This document shows positions 16,864 to 25,272 of a DNA stretch of 64,000 nucleotides, piece after piece. A program made the translations under genes and the position numbers. The stretch is from Ectopseudomonas composti (GTDB lineage: Bacteria; Pseudomonadota; Gammaproteobacteria; Pseudomonadales; Pseudomonadaceae): contig NZ_FOWP01000004.1 in the NCBI RefSeq assembly GCF_900115475.1, positions 310,001 to 374,000 of the forward strand, given 5' to 3'. Each line of letters begins with the position of its first letter. Position 1 is the first letter of the stretch. A model generated the notes under the pieces. That model saw only the letters and a program-made list of their open reading frames with translations. It did not search any database and had not been told where the DNA came from.

Positions 16864-17961
16864 ATGATCCAGTTGCTACTGCGCACCCTGCTGCTCGAGC
16901 GACAGCCTCGGTCCGCCGTGCCGCCGGCTTATCGGCAGACCCTGCTGGAGCTGCCGCTGCGTCTGTTGCAGCAGGGCGGCGGCGATGGACCGTTGCTGGA
17001 GTTGCTACCGCAGCTGCAACAGGCGCTGCAGGCCGATAGCGCCTGCCTGTTGCTACCGCAACGCACCGGGCCGGGTTGGCGGGCCTTGGGTGAGATGTCT
17101 GCCTGCGTGGACTGTCCCGAGCATGCCGGGGAGCTGCCGATGCCGGGCGTGGTGCAGCTCTGTCGTGGCTGTCTGGAGCAGGGGCGCTTTCGGGCCTTGT
17201 GCGGCCTGCAGCAGGAGGAGGGGCGCAGCGCGCTGTTGTTGGTGAGCTTCAACTGTCGCCCCGGCATCGGCCAGCGCAACCAGCTCCGTGATATCGCCCG
17301 GCGCCTGGGCGAGGTGCTGCAAGCCTTCGCCGAGGAGCGCCGCTTGCGCCGCCGCGAACTGAGCGCCGAACGTGGTGTGCTGGCGCGTGAGCTGCACGAC
17401 TCGGTGGCGCAGCAGCTTGGCTACTTGCAGATTCGCAGTGCGCGATTGCACAGCGTCCTGAGCGATCCCATACAGGCCGAGGTGATGCTCGATGATCTGC
17501 GCGACACCCTGCGCGGGGTGCATCGCCAGGTGCGCGAGCTGATCAGCAGCTCGCGGCTGACCATGGACGGCCGCACCCTGCGCCAGGCCCTGGAAGCCTC
17601 GGTGGAAGAGTTCGCCCGCAGCAGCCGCTGCGTGTTCAGCCTGGACAATCGTTTGCCTGGCAACTGCCTGCCCGTCGACAGCGAGTTGCAGGTGTTGCAG
17701 ATCGTGCGTGAGGCGCTGGCCAATGTGGTGCGCCACTCCCATGCGCGGCAGGTGCACATCCGCCTGTGGCCCACCGCCAGCGGATGGGAAGTCGAAGTCT
17801 GCGACGACGGCATCGGTTTGCCTGGGGATCTGCCTGATAGCGGTCACTTCGGGCTGAGCATCATGCGCGAGCGTGCTGCCGCCATCGACGCTGAGTTGAG
17901 TGTCGAGGCATTGCAGAACCGCAGTGGCACACGGGTGCATCTGCGCTGGAGTCGGCCATGA
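16864..17961 (+). CDS. NarX/NreB-type sensor histidine kinase with cysteine cluster
   Basis: A 365-residue kinase without evident membrane segments. The N-terminal GAF-like region (about 35-155) carries cysteines C81-x2-C84, C100-x2-C103 and C113, plus C61 and C131, a pattern suited to an iron-sulfur or zinc site as in NarX/NreB sensors. The HisKA_3 box RELHDSVAQQL places the phosphorylated histidine at H178, followed by a HATPase domain with NVVRHSHA and DDGIGL. ATG 16864 follows GGAGG closely; upstream codons would add an unlikely extension. The stop overlaps the regulator start as ATGA. The signal is unknown; redox, oxygen or an amine are possible. Confidence 0.88.
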   Translation: MIQLLLRTLLLERQPRSAVPPAYRQTLLELPLRLLQQGGGDGPLLELLPQLQQALQADSACLLLPQRTGPGWRALGEMSACVDCPEHAGELPMPGVVQLCRGCLEQGRFRALCGLQQEEGRSALLLVSFNCRPGIGQRNQLRDIARRLGEVLQAFAEERRLRRRELSAERGVLARELHDSVAQQLGYLQIRSARLHSVLSDPIQAEVMLDDLRDTLRGVHRQVRELISSSRLTMDGRTLRQALEASVEEFARSSRCVFSLDNRLPGNCLPVDSELQVLQIVREALANVVRHSHARQVHIRLWPTASGWEVEVCDDGIGLPGDLPDSGHFGLSIMRERAAAIDAELSVEALQNRSGTRVHLRWSRP

Positions 17962-18623
17962 ATGCACCGTTCGACCTGTTGCTGATCGATGATCATCCGT
18001 TGCTCCGCCGTGGCTTGGCTGAACTGTTCGAGTCCAGTGGCGAGTTCCGCGTGATCGGTAGCGTTTCCAGCGGCAGTGAAGGCATCGGTCTGGCGCGTGA
18101 GTTGAACCCCGCGATGGTGGTACTCGACCTGCATATGCCGGGGTTCGATGGCCTGGCCACGCTGGAATGGTTCAAGCGTGATCTGCCCGCCGTGAACGTG
18201 GTGGTGCTGACCGCTTCGGCTGCGCGCGACGACGTGCTCGCCGCCCTGCGTGCTGGCGCCGATGGCTACCTGCTCAAGGACAGCGAGCCTGAGGCGCTGC
18301 TGGCTGCGGTGAGTGCCTGCGCCCATGGCCAGGCACGCCTCGACCCGGCGCTTTCGCTGTTGCTCGCCAGTGGCCTGCGCGAGCGGGAAACGGCCATGGA
18401 GGCCGAGCGTGTGGAACTGACCGAACGTGAGCGGCAGACCTTGGCACTGATCGCCGAGGGCTTCAGCAACAAGCTGATCGCCCGCCAGCTGGGCATCAGT
18501 GACGGCACGGTGAAGGTCTATGTGAAGCATCTGCTGAGCAAGCTCAACCTGCGTTCGCGTCTGGAACTGGCGGCCTGGGCGCATCGTACTGGCCTGCCCG
18601 AGAGCAACGGAGGGTGTCGATGA
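17958..18623 (+). CDS. NarL/LuxR-type response regulator
   Basis: A 221-residue two-component regulator. The receiver domain has the acidic pair D11-D12, phospho-acceptor D57 in VVLDLHMPG, T and K residues in VVLTASA and GYLLKDSE, and a C-terminal LuxR HTH (about 152-212) with LTERERQTLALIAEGFSNKLIA. It is translationally coupled to the kinase upstream and to the PAS protein downstream, both by ATGA overlaps. Possible targets are tmm-tdm and this operon itself, through the inverted repeats in the shared intergenic region; that is inference. Confidence 0.93.
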   Translation: MNAPFDLLLIDDHPLLRRGLAELFESSGEFRVIGSVSSGSEGIGLARELNPAMVVLDLHMPGFDGLATLEWFKRDLPAVNVVVLTASAARDDVLAALRAGADGYLLKDSEPEALLAAVSACAHGQARLDPALSLLLASGLRERETAMEAERVELTERERQTLALIAEGFSNKLIARQLGISDGTVKVYVKHLLSKLNLRSRLELAAWAHRTGLPESNGGCR

Positions 18624-19414
18624 GTTGGTTGCGACGTTTGCGCAATGCGCTGAGTGGCAGCAGCAGGTCGGTGGATTTCGATGCACTGCCGATTGCGCTG
18701 ATCCATCTGGATGGGGTCGGGGTGATGCGCCAGGCCAATCGCGGTTGGGAGCAACTCAGCGGTTACCGGCTGGGTGATTGCCTGCAGGCCGAGCACAGCC
18801 AGTTTCTGCATATCGAGGATCGACCCTTGTGGCAGCTTGGCCTGCACAACCTGCGCGAAGGCAGCGCGCCATGGGTGGCTAGCCTGCGCTACATGAACCG
18901 CACGGGCGAGCTGCGTTGGGTCGAGGTGCGTGTGGTGCGACATGGAACCGGCTTCGTCGCCAGCCTGGCGGATATCAGCGCGCAGATGCCTGAGCATCAG
19001 CAGTTGCAGGCGCGCCATCGCAGCCTGAGCAACCTGCTCGACGGGTTGCCGCTGATGGTCTATCGCTGTCGCAACAACCGTAACTGGAGCATGGAGTATG
19101 TCAGCGCGGGGTGCCTGGAGCTGACCGGCTATGCTGCTCAGCGCTTGATCGACAGCCAGAGTCTGACGTTCAACGGGCTGATCCATCCTGCTGATCGTGA
19201 GCGCGTCTGGCGCGGGGTTCAGGAGGCCTTGCGCGAGTCACGGCCGTTCGCTTTCGATTATCGTCTGCTGTGCGCCGACGCTAGCGAAAAGCAGGTCAGC
19301 GAGCGTGGCCGGGGTATCTATTCTGATCTGGGCGACCTGCTGGGGCTCGAAGGCGTGGTGATGGAGCGTGGTACCGCGCCTGCGCTGTTGCAGGAGGTTG
19401 CCGCGGGATTCTGA
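18620..19414 (+). CDS. Double PAS-domain protein without output domain
   Basis: A 264-residue soluble protein with two PAS/PAC units, about residues 15-130 (ANRGWEQLSGYRLGDC, then RTGELRWVEVRVV) and about 140-258 (VSAGCLELTGYAAQRL, then an FDYRLLCAD core). No kinase, cyclase or DNA-binding domain follows. GGAGGG lies five bases before ATG 18620, which overlaps the regulator stop; a GTG at 18614 is in frame. As third member of a kinase-regulator-PAS operon it is probably an accessory sensor that modulates the kinase. Confidence 0.8.
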   Translation: MSWLRRLRNALSGSSRSVDFDALPIALIHLDGVGVMRQANRGWEQLSGYRLGDCLQAEHSQFLHIEDRPLWQLGLHNLREGSAPWVASLRYMNRTGELRWVEVRVVRHGTGFVASLADISAQMPEHQQLQARHRSLSNLLDGLPLMVYRCRNNRNWSMEYVSAGCLELTGYAAQRLIDSQSLTFNGLIHPADRERVWRGVQEALRESRPFAFDYRLLCADASEKQVSERGRGIYSDLGDLLGLEGVVMERGTAPALLQEVAAGF

Positions 19415-19446
19415 GCACGGGTGCAACCCGTCGCCGTCGCCTGGCT

Positions 19447-19463
19447 GGCGGGTTTTACCCGCC
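19447..19463. repeat. GGCGGG-TTTTA-CCCGCC stem-loop
   Basis: A compact 6-bp stem after the PAS gene, followed by CCTACG. It resembles the GTAGGGCGGG repeat units at 33772-33823 and may also help end the kinase operon transcript. Confidence 0.5.
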
Positions 19464-19562
19464 CTACGTCCTGGCTCGCGAGGTCGTAAACAGATTCTGA
19501 GCAAGATCGTTCAAGACCTTCTTGATTCGCTGCCGTTACTCTCGGCTGCCCAAGGAGGTTCC

Positions 19563-20273
19563 ATGTCACGTCATCAAGAGTTCACCCAGGGCGCCCGCGA
19601 TATGCTGCCGATGCTGCTCGGCGCCATGCCCTTCGGCATCATCTTCGGCAGCCTGGCCGGCGCTGCCGGGCTCGATCCCTGGCAGACCCAGGGTATGTCG
19701 ATACTGGTATTCGCCGGTTCGGCGCAGTTCATTGCCATCAGTCTGCTGGCTGGTGGTGCCGGTATCGCCGTGGTGCTGCTGACCACCTTGGTGGTTAACC
19801 TGCGCCATGCGCTGTATAGCGCCAGCCTGCAACCCTACGTGCGCCACCTGCCCAAGCGCTGGCGCATTCCGTTGGCCTTCTGGCTCACCGACGAGGCTTA
19901 CGCGGTCGTGGTGCAGCGCTATGCGCGCGGCGACAAGGGCACCTATCGGCATTGGTACTTTCTCGGTGCGGCCCTGGCCATGTACTGCAACTGGCAGCTG
20001 TGCACGCTGGTTGGCGTGCTGTTCGGTCAGGCAGTGCCGAACATCGGAGACTGGGGGCTGGATTTCGCCATGCTGGCGACCTTCATCGGCATCGTCGTGC
20101 CGATGCTGCGCAACCAGCCGCAAGTGGCTGCCGCCCTGGTGGCCGGAGCCGTGGCGCTGGCGTGTCATGTGTTGCCCTACAAGCTCGGCCTGATGGCCGC
20201 GGCGGCCAGTGGCATTGTCGTCGGCGTGTGGTTGGAGCAGCGTAACCCGACGCTGCAGGAGGAGTTGATCTGA
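19563..20273 (+). CDS. azlC: AzlC-family branched-chain amino acid exporter subunit
   Basis: A 236-residue inner membrane protein with about six to eight hydrophobic helices. Family blocks include MPFGIIFGSLAGAAG, ILVFAGSAQFIA and VVNLRHALYSASLQP. With AzlD it forms an exporter for branched-chain or other hydrophobic amino acids. AAGGAGG directly precedes the ATG at 19563. The last base of its stop is the first base of azlD, so the two subunits are translationally coupled. Confidence 0.9.
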   Translation: MSRHQEFTQGARDMLPMLLGAMPFGIIFGSLAGAAGLDPWQTQGMSILVFAGSAQFIAISLLAGGAGIAVVLLTTLVVNLRHALYSASLQPYVRHLPKRWRIPLAFWLTDEAYAVVVQRYARGDKGTYRHWYFLGAALAMYCNWQLCTLVGVLFGQAVPNIGDWGLDFAMLATFIGIVVPMLRNQPQVAAALVAGAVALACHVLPYKLGLMAAAASGIVVGVWLEQRNPTLQEELI

Positions 20274-20602
20274 TGGATATCTGGTTGCTGATTCTGGGCA
20301 TGCTGGCGATCACCTTCGTCACCCGCTACAGCCTGTTTGCCTTCCCTGACCTGCGTTTTCCGCCGTTGATCAGGCAGGGGCTGCATTACGTGCCGACTGC
20401 AGTGCTGACGGCCATCGTTGTACCCGGCATGCTCATGCCCGATGGGCAGCACTGGGCGCTGAGCTGGAATAACGCCTACCTGCTGGCGGGGCTGGCTGCC
20501 ATCGCCATCGCGGCGTTCACGCGGCATCTGCTGGCGACCATCGGTGGTGGTTTTCTGGTGTTCTTTGTGCTGCGCTGGGCGTTCGGGCAGTTGCCGATCT
20601 GA
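20273..20602 (+). CDS. azlD: AzlD-family small subunit
   Basis: A 109-residue membrane protein with about four helices, typical of AzlD partners. It contains LAITFVTRYSLFAFPDLRFP and YVPTAVLTAIVVPGML. The TGATG junction with azlC shows coupling. A palindromic repeat follows at 20624. Confidence 0.9.
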   Translation: MDIWLLILGMLAITFVTRYSLFAFPDLRFPPLIRQGLHYVPTAVLTAIVVPGMLMPDGQHWALSWNNAYLLAGLAAIAIAAFTRHLLATIGGGFLVFFVLRWAFGQLPI

Positions 20603-20623
20603 GTGGCGCATGCGTTGGCTTTG

Positions 20624-20686
20624 CGTAGGGTGCGCCGTGCGCACCAGGCCAGCTCTAGGGTATTCGTGGTGCGCGTGGCGCACCCT
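20624..20686. repeat. Palindromic interspersed repeat (GTAGGGTGCG type), copy C
   Basis: The left arm (20624-20645) is identical to the core of copy A; the right arm (20668-20686) is a slightly diverged complement. It lies between azlD and a convergent gene, where it may act as a terminator. Confidence 0.75.
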
Positions 20687-20711
20687 CCCAAGGCGGATCG
20701 CTGGAAACCCA

Positions 20712-21299
20712 TCACACCAGCGCGCTGACCTTCAGATCACGCTGGCTCAGGCGCAGGTACTGTTCGTCTGCCTTGAGCAGTAGCGCCTGGTCGTCGACGC
20801 TCAGTTCTTCGTGCGCGCGTCCTTCGGCCTGGCTGCGGTAGAGGCTTTCACCTGGGCGCCGCCGCAGGCAGTGATAGCGCTGCTGGCGCGGTTCCACCTT
20901 GAGGCTGAGCATGTCGATGTAGGCGACCTGCATGTCGTCGCTCTGCCCGGTCTCCAGGGCGCTGCGCTGCAGGGCTGGGGTGTGGGTGAAGGGCGAGGCC
21001 GAGAGCATGACGTGCTGGCATTGCTGCAGATCGGGACGCGGTACGCCATTGAGCAGCCAGTTGCCGCGCAGGTCGCGCTGCAAGCACAGGTGGCGCTGGC
21101 CATGGTTGTCGACCTTCAGCCAGAGACGGCGGAAACGCCAGCGTGGGTCGCAATCGATCAGGTAGTTGGCAACGATGCTGTTGCCCTTGATGACTTGCAT
21201 GAGGTGGCTGGTCGCGTGGATGCCATTGGCATCCTGGCTCAGGCGCAGGGTTTCCACGCCAGGGGTGTACCAGGGTTTCCATACCAGGGTTTGCTGCAT
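20712..21299 (-). CDS. Putative glycolipid-binding protein (DUF1089 family)
   Basis: A 195-residue cytoplasmic protein of the putative glycolipid-binding family. Characteristic stretches are VIKGNSIVANYLIDCDPRW and YIDMLSLKVEP. The start at 21299 (MQQTLVWKPW) is chosen because residues further upstream look non-coding and the family normally begins near a tryptophan-rich strand. It is a single gene between a repeat and the hopJ pair. Molecular function is not established. Confidence 0.75.
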   Translation of the reverse strand: MQQTLVWKPWYTPGVETLRLSQDANGIHATSHLMQVIKGNSIVANYLIDCDPRWRFRRLWLKVDNHGQRHLCLQRDLRGNWLLNGVPRPDLQQCQHVMLSASPFTHTPALQRSALETGQSDDMQVAYIDMLSLKVEPRQQRYHCLRRRPGESLYRSQAEGRAHEELSVDDQALLLKADEQYLRLSQRDLKVSALV

Positions 21300-21460
21300 C
21301 GGTCGACTCCATGCCGAGCGCGAAACAGGAGGGAAGGGCGCCACTGCGCAGAACACGTTCCCTCGTGTTCCATGTTTGTTATGGCGCGCAGCATAAAGCG
21401 ATAGCAATGTGATGTCTGTCAGCCTTTGCCGACAGTTGCGCAAGTTTTTGCGCTACAGCT

Positions 21461-21802
21461 TCAAAACTTAGACTTGAGCGGTTGCTGCTCGAACGTCACG
21501 CCGTCCAGGCCGTGAGCCATCAACGCACGGATGTTGCCGTGGTCGCTGCCCTGCGGCGTGGCCAGCACGCTGCGGTAGTGTTCGCCGAAGGCACGCAGCG
21601 CTTCGTCCTTGCTGAACCCTTCCAGCAGGGCCAGGCCCAGGGTCTTGCAGGAGCCTTCGTTCTGTCCGGCCGCGTTCTCCACGTCACCGTTGCGGAAGGC
21701 ACTGGGCTGATAGTCGTAGTGCGCGGCGACGAAGGCCAGGGTTTCACTGAAGGTGTAGTCATCCTGCTGCAGACGGCTACGCAGCGCGTTGAGAGCGGTC
21801 AT
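21461..21802 (-). CDS. HopJ type III effector family protein
   Basis: A 113-residue protein with the HopJ-family blocks YQPSAFRNGDVENAAGQNEG and CKTLGLALLEGFSKDEAL. Despite the name, the family is widespread in non-pathogens and no secretion genes are nearby, so a housekeeping role is likely. Its start overlaps the stop of the DUF1244 gene as ATGA. Confidence 0.85.
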   Translation of the reverse strand: MTALNALRSRLQQDDYTFSETLAFVAAHYDYQPSAFRNGDVENAAGQNEGSCKTLGLALLEGFSKDEALRAFGEHYRSVLATPQGSDHGNIRALMAHGLDGVTFEQQPLKSKF

Positions 21803-22092
21803 TCGTGTTTTCCTTTGGCAAAGGCGACTTTCTGCTCGGCCGAAGCTTCTTTCTGATACTTGGCCTTCCAGTCGGCATAGGGCATGCCATACACGGTCTC
21901 ACGGGCCTGGTCGGCGCTGACGTCGACACCGAGATCGTCGGCAGCGGCCTTGTACCACTTGGACAGGCAGTTGCGGCAGAAACCGGACAGGTTCATCAGG
22001 TCGATGTTCTGCACGTCAGGACGACTGCGCAGGTGCTGCACTAGTGCGCGAAAGGCTGCAGCTTCCAGTTCGAGACGTTCTTGCTCGGTCAT
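21799..22092 (-). CDS. DUF1244 family protein
   Basis: A 97-residue protein of the DUF1244 family. The conserved core is MNLSGFCRNCLSKWY, with a CxxC pair, followed by ARETVYGMPYADWKAKYQ. It is translationally coupled to the hopJ-like gene. Function is unknown; the CxxC might bind metal. Confidence 0.87.
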   Translation of the reverse strand: MTEQERLELEAAAFRALVQHLRSRPDVQNIDLMNLSGFCRNCLSKWYKAAADDLGVDVSADQARETVYGMPYADWKAKYQKEASAEQKVAFAKGKHE

Positions 22093-22165
22093 GGTGGGCT
22101 CTCCGGGAATGGGGGCGCGATGATAAGAGCCTCGCCAGGGAGCGACAAGCCGCCAAGGGAGGCTG

Positions 22166-22537
22166 TCAGCGATGGCCGGCCAGGGTAATGGATACCGACT
22201 CGGCGAAACGCAGGGCGTGGGGTTTGTCCACTTCCACTTCGGCGTAACGCACGGCCTGATGGGTCATCACCAGATCGAGAATTTCCTGGGTCAGGCGCTC
22301 GAGCAGGGCGAAACGATTGCCCTCGACGTGGGCGATGATCGCCTTGGTGATGGTGCGGTAGTTGAGCGCATGCTCGATGTCGTTGACCTGCACGGCATCG
22401 ACGGCGGGGTAGAGGATGGTCAGGTTGATCAACACGTCCTGCTTGTTGTTGATCTCTTCTTCCTTGATGCCGATGTAGGTGCGCAGGCGCAGGTCTTTGA
22501 CGCGGATGCGCGCCATTCCAGGTTCCAGTCGCGGCAT
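22166..22537 (-). CDS. folX: Dihydroneopterin triphosphate 2'-epimerase FolX
   Basis: A 123-residue FolB/FolX-family protein. FolX epimerises dihydroneopterin triphosphate to the dihydromonapterin form in tetrahydromonapterin synthesis. It has the [20 protein letters not shown] block with the family glutamate near residue 27 and conserved [15 protein letters not shown]. FolX is chosen over aldolase FolB because folE and folM precede it. Its ATG overlaps the folE stop in a TAATG junction. Confidence 0.9.
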   Translation of the reverse strand: MPRLEPGMARIRVKDLRLRTYIGIKEEEINNKQDVLINLTILYPAVDAVQVNDIEHALNYRTITKAIIAHVEGNRFALLERLTQEILDLVMTHQAVRYAEVEVDKPHALRFAESVSITLAGHR

Positions 22538-23097
22538 TAGTTGTTCCGTCCGATCAATTGCAGAAATTCGTGGCGAGTGTTGCAGGACTCGCGGAAGGCG
22601 CCAAGCATCACCGAGCTGCTCATCACCGAGTTCTGCTTCTCCACGCCACGCATCATCATGCACATGTGCTTGGCTTCGATCACCACCGCGACGCCGGCAG
22701 CGTTGGTCACGCGCGCAATGGCGTCGGCGATCTGCTTGGTGAGGTTCTCCTGAATCTGCAGGCGCCGCGCGTACATGTCGACGATGCGCGCCACCTTGGA
22801 CAGCCCGAGCACCTTGCCGGTGGGGATGTAGGCGACATGCGCCTTGCCAATGAAGGGCAGCAGGTGGTGTTCGCACAGCGAGTACAGCTCGATGTCCTTG
22901 ACGATCACCATCTCGTCATTGTCGGACTCGAACAGCGCACCGTTGACGATCTCGTCCAGCGACTGCTGGTAGCCATGACACAGATACTGCATGGCCTTGG
23001 CGGCACGTTTGGGTGTATCGAGCAGACCTTCGCGCTCCGGGTTTTCACCGAGGCCTTTGATAATCTCGAGGTATTGCTGGGAAAGGGGTTGGCTCAT
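22537..23097 (-). CDS. folE: GTP cyclohydrolase I
   Basis: A 186-residue type I GTP cyclohydrolase that makes dihydroneopterin triphosphate. Zinc ligands C75, H78 and C146 are present in [12 protein letters not shown] and KHMCMMMRG, with the GLSKVARIV and QIQENLT family blocks. It lies between folM and folX. In light-responsive pseudomonads folE is among genes reported under LitR control, and TTGTACA-type sites lie upstream of folM here. Confidence 0.96.
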   Translation of the reverse strand: MSQPLSQQYLEIIKGLGENPEREGLLDTPKRAAKAMQYLCHGYQQSLDEIVNGALFESDNDEMVIVKDIELYSLCEHHLLPFIGKAHVAYIPTGKVLGLSKVARIVDMYARRLQIQENLTKQIADAIARVTNAAGVAVVIEAKHMCMMMRGVEKQNSVMSSSVMLGAFRESCNTRHEFLQLIGRNN

Positions 23098-23119
23098 GGC
23101 AGTGTCCTGAGCAGTCGCT

Positions 23120-23830
23120 TCACTTGAGGTGGCGGCCGCCGTTGAGGGTAATGGTGGTTCCGGTTACGTAGGCGTTGTCCAGCAGGTAGCGCAAAGTCTG
23201 ATAGAAGGCCGGCGGGCCGGGTTCTATGCCCAGTGCCGATTTGGCCAGTGTCTTGGTGCGGTAGGCGTCGTCGTCGCCAGCGTTGAACATCAGCAATGCC
23301 GGAGCGATGGTGTTGACCTTGATGTGTGGCGCCAGGCGTGCCGCGAACGACAGCGTCAGGCTTTCCAGGCCTGCCTTGCTGGCGCAGTAGGCCGGACGAT
23401 TGGCACTGCCCTTGCGTACCACGTCATCGCTGACGTGAACGATATCGGCCTGTTCCGATTGCAGCAGCAGGTCGCTGCAATGCAGGTTGATCAGGTAGGG
23501 CGCGAGCATGTGCACGCTGAACAGCTGGCGAAAGACATCGGCTTCTTCGCCGGGTGTTTCGGCCAGCCACTGCGAGGCATTGTGCACGATCGCGCGCAGG
23601 CCGCTGCATTGCGCCTTGACCTGTTCGATAAATGCCAGAATGCCAGCCTCGTCACTGAAATCGGCCTGCAAGGCGATGGCGCCGTGCTCACGCAGCCGCG
23701 CGATGCTATCGCGCTCCTGGCGATAGCTGATGATCACCGGCTGGCCCGCGTCGAGCAGGCGCTCGGCGCAGTAGAGGCCGACCCGCTGGCCGGCGCCGGT
23801 GATCAGGATGGGGAAGCTGGCAGCGCTCAT
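23120..23830 (-). CDS. folM: Dihydromonapterin reductase FolM (SDR)
   Basis: A 236-residue short-chain dehydrogenase that reduces dihydromonapterin to tetrahydromonapterin, the cofactor used by pseudomonad phenylalanine hydroxylase. The Rossmann motif is [11 protein letters not shown]; the catalytic pair is in [14 protein letters not shown] 23830 is preferred to a TTG two codons earlier. It opens the folM-folE-folX operon. The 315-base upstream region contains five TTGTAC/CTGTAC elements. Confidence 0.92.
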   Translation of the reverse strand: MSAASFPILITGAGQRVGLYCAERLLDAGQPVIISYRQERDSIARLREHGAIALQADFSDEAGILAFIEQVKAQCSGLRAIVHNASQWLAETPGEEADVFRQLFSVHMLAPYLINLHCSDLLLQSEQADIVHVSDDVVRKGSANRPAYCASKAGLESLTLSFAARLAPHIKVNTIAPALLMFNAGDDDAYRTKTLAKSALGIEPGPPAFYQTLRYLLDNAYVTGTTITLNGGRHLK

Positions 23831-23920
23831 GTGCAACTCGTGTAAGAGGTGGAGGGGCCAGGCGTCTACGCCTCGGTTTAGTGGACCCGCGGCAGGCGGT
23901 ACTCACCAGACCTTGGATAA

Positions 23921-23950
23921 AGCTATACCAGAGCTGCAAGTTGTACAACC
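23921..23950 (-). promoter_or_regulatory. Possible folM promoter overlapped by a TTGTACAA site
   Basis: On the minus strand a TATAGCT -10-like box (23921-23927) lies 17 bases from GTTGTA (23945-23950), which is part of the perfect palindrome TTGTACAA (23941-23948). A regulator bound there would occlude RNA polymerase. The promoter assignment is tentative. Confidence 0.35.
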
Positions 23951-24043
23951 ATGCGCGCCATGTGGCTTTGGTGTTGCGGTCGGCGATTAGGCCTATTTTA
24001 TTGAGTTTCAAGGCTTTTTGCCGGGTGTCTGGAGAGGGTTTTT

Positions 24044-24099
24044 TTGTACTTTACCTGTACGTATTGTCATTTTTGTACAGGTGTTAGCGGCTTGTACAA
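24044..24099. promoter_or_regulatory. Cluster of four TTGTAC/CTGTAC operator-like sites
   Basis: Hexamers start at 24044 (TTGTAC), 24055 (CTGTAC), 24073 (TTGTAC) and 24092 (TTGTACAA). Spacings are 11, 18 and 19 bases. The first pair has the 11-bp direct-repeat spacing used by CarH/LitR-type MerR proteins, whose half-site is nTnnACAn. The cluster is upstream of folM and just after the ABM gene. Confidence 0.5.
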
Positions 24100-24145
24100 C
24101 GAAATCGGCCAGCACGAGGCTGGCCGATGGCGGAGGTAGGGGCGA

Positions 24146-24712
24146 TCAGGATTTGCCGACGCTGGCAGCTCGCCGGTTCAGGCGCTGCGGGTAGTTGCCC
24201 TGCAACCAGGGTTCCAGCAGACGGGTGGACAGCGGGATGAACAAGTAGGTCATCAGGGGCGTCAGGGCCAGCGTCGACAACAGCACACGGGTCACCAGCG
24301 ACAGGTCGGCGAGCCAGGGACCGAGCAGCAGATTGAAGGCCAGCGACACCGGAAAGAACGCCAGCCATATCGCCACGCTCTGCTTCCAGCGCGGCGCTTG
24401 GCGATGGGCACTGCCGAACCAGGCGTCGAGGCCGACTGCGCGCTTTTCCTGTGGTTGCGCAAAAAGACCTGCGCCACGCTGCAGCCAGGCCTGGCGTGAG
24501 GCGGAATGCTCCCAGGAGGCCATGGTCTGTTCGTCGCTGAAACGGAAAACGATCTGGAACTCATCGTCACCGGCTGGTGGTGCCAGTACGCCGGAGCCGA
24601 GATAGCCGGGAAAGTCGGTGGCCAGGTGTTCGCCTTCACGCAGCCAGGCAATGAAGTCGTGATAACGGCCATTGGCGACGCGGCGCGCCACCATCAGGGT
24701 TACGGGGGACAT
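24146..24712 (-). CDS. Antibiotic biosynthesis monooxygenase (ABM) domain membrane protein
   Basis: A 188-residue protein with an ABM-type ferredoxin-like domain (about 1-95, including VFRFSDEQTMASWEHS) fused to two membrane segments (about 113-133 and 143-162, SVAIWLAFFPVSLAFNLLL and the following LSTLALTPLMTYLFIPL). This ABM-plus-two-helix arrangement is common in proteobacteria but uncharacterised. It lies between the DCC-family gene and folM on the same strand and may belong to the light-responsive set. Confidence 0.8.
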   Translation of the reverse strand: MSPVTLMVARRVANGRYHDFIAWLREGEHLATDFPGYLGSGVLAPPAGDDEFQIVFRFSDEQTMASWEHSASRQAWLQRGAGLFAQPQEKRAVGLDAWFGSAHRQAPRWKQSVAIWLAFFPVSLAFNLLLGPWLADLSLVTRVLLSTLALTPLMTYLFIPLSTRLLEPWLQGNYPQRLNRRAASVGKS

Positions 24713-24825
24713 TGTGTATCTCCTCGAGTGTTGCCTTCAGCCGGGGTATGGCGTTGGGCATGGTCGAACACGGGGTGGTGTGCTCGACGAACAATGCAGC
24801 AAGGATTATTCCCGGTTTGTAAAAA

Positions 24826-25263
24826 TTAGCCAGCGCCAGCTGATGGTGGGCGCTGGGCCGAGCAACTGTCGCCTTTTCGGCAGCGCGCCGCACCGTCAGG
24901 GTGCGGTAGCCGCGCCAGATGAGGGCGCAGGCGGCAGAACAGTCGATAGCCCCATTCCAGCAATGGGCGCAGCGGTCGCCAGCGCAACGGCGCCACCCAA
25001 CTTCCCAGGCCTGCGGCTTCCCAGCTCCAGAGGCTGGCATCAAGGCCCAGCAACCACGTGCCGTCGGCCCAGCGTGCGTGCAGACAATTCTGCATCGTCG
25101 TCAGGGATAGTCCCAATGGCAGTGGATCGAAGTCTGGGGCAGAAATGTCCACGAGAAGCAGCCGCTGGGGCGACGCATGCCGGCTGAGCATGCGGATTTC
25201 ACGCGCGCAGAGCGGGCAGTCTCCGTCGTAGTAAAGGGTCAATGGCCAGGCGAGGTTGTGCAT
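24826..25263 (-). CDS. DCC-family thiol-disulfide oxidoreductase-like protein (DUF393)
   Basis: A 145-residue DCC-family protein with the signature YYDGDCPLCAREI (CxxC near residues 16-19), suggestive of a thioredoxin-like role. Its C-terminal third is rich in arginine and cysteine (RCRKGDSCS). It is divergent from the MerR/LitR-like regulator with only a short shared promoter region holding an operator-like direct repeat. A minus-strand promoter TTGTAA-N17-TACATT (25290-25318) points to it. Confidence 0.85.
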   Translation of the reverse strand: MHNLAWPLTLYYDGDCPLCAREIRMLSRHASPQRLLLVDISAPDFDPLPLGLSLTTMQNCLHARWADGTWLLGLDASLWSWEAAGLGSWVAPLRWRPLRPLLEWGYRLFCRLRPHLARLPHPDGAARCRKGDSCSAQRPPSAGAG

Positions 25264-25272
25264 GACGTTGCC

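Noticed and set aside
21461..21802. Type III secretion effector
   Set aside because: The HopJ family name is historical; no secretion genes, hrp box or pathogenicity context are present.
22166..22876. Longer 236-codon frame including folX
   Set aside because: The N-terminal extension lies inside folE in another frame; the TAATG junction at 22535-22539 gives the real folX start.
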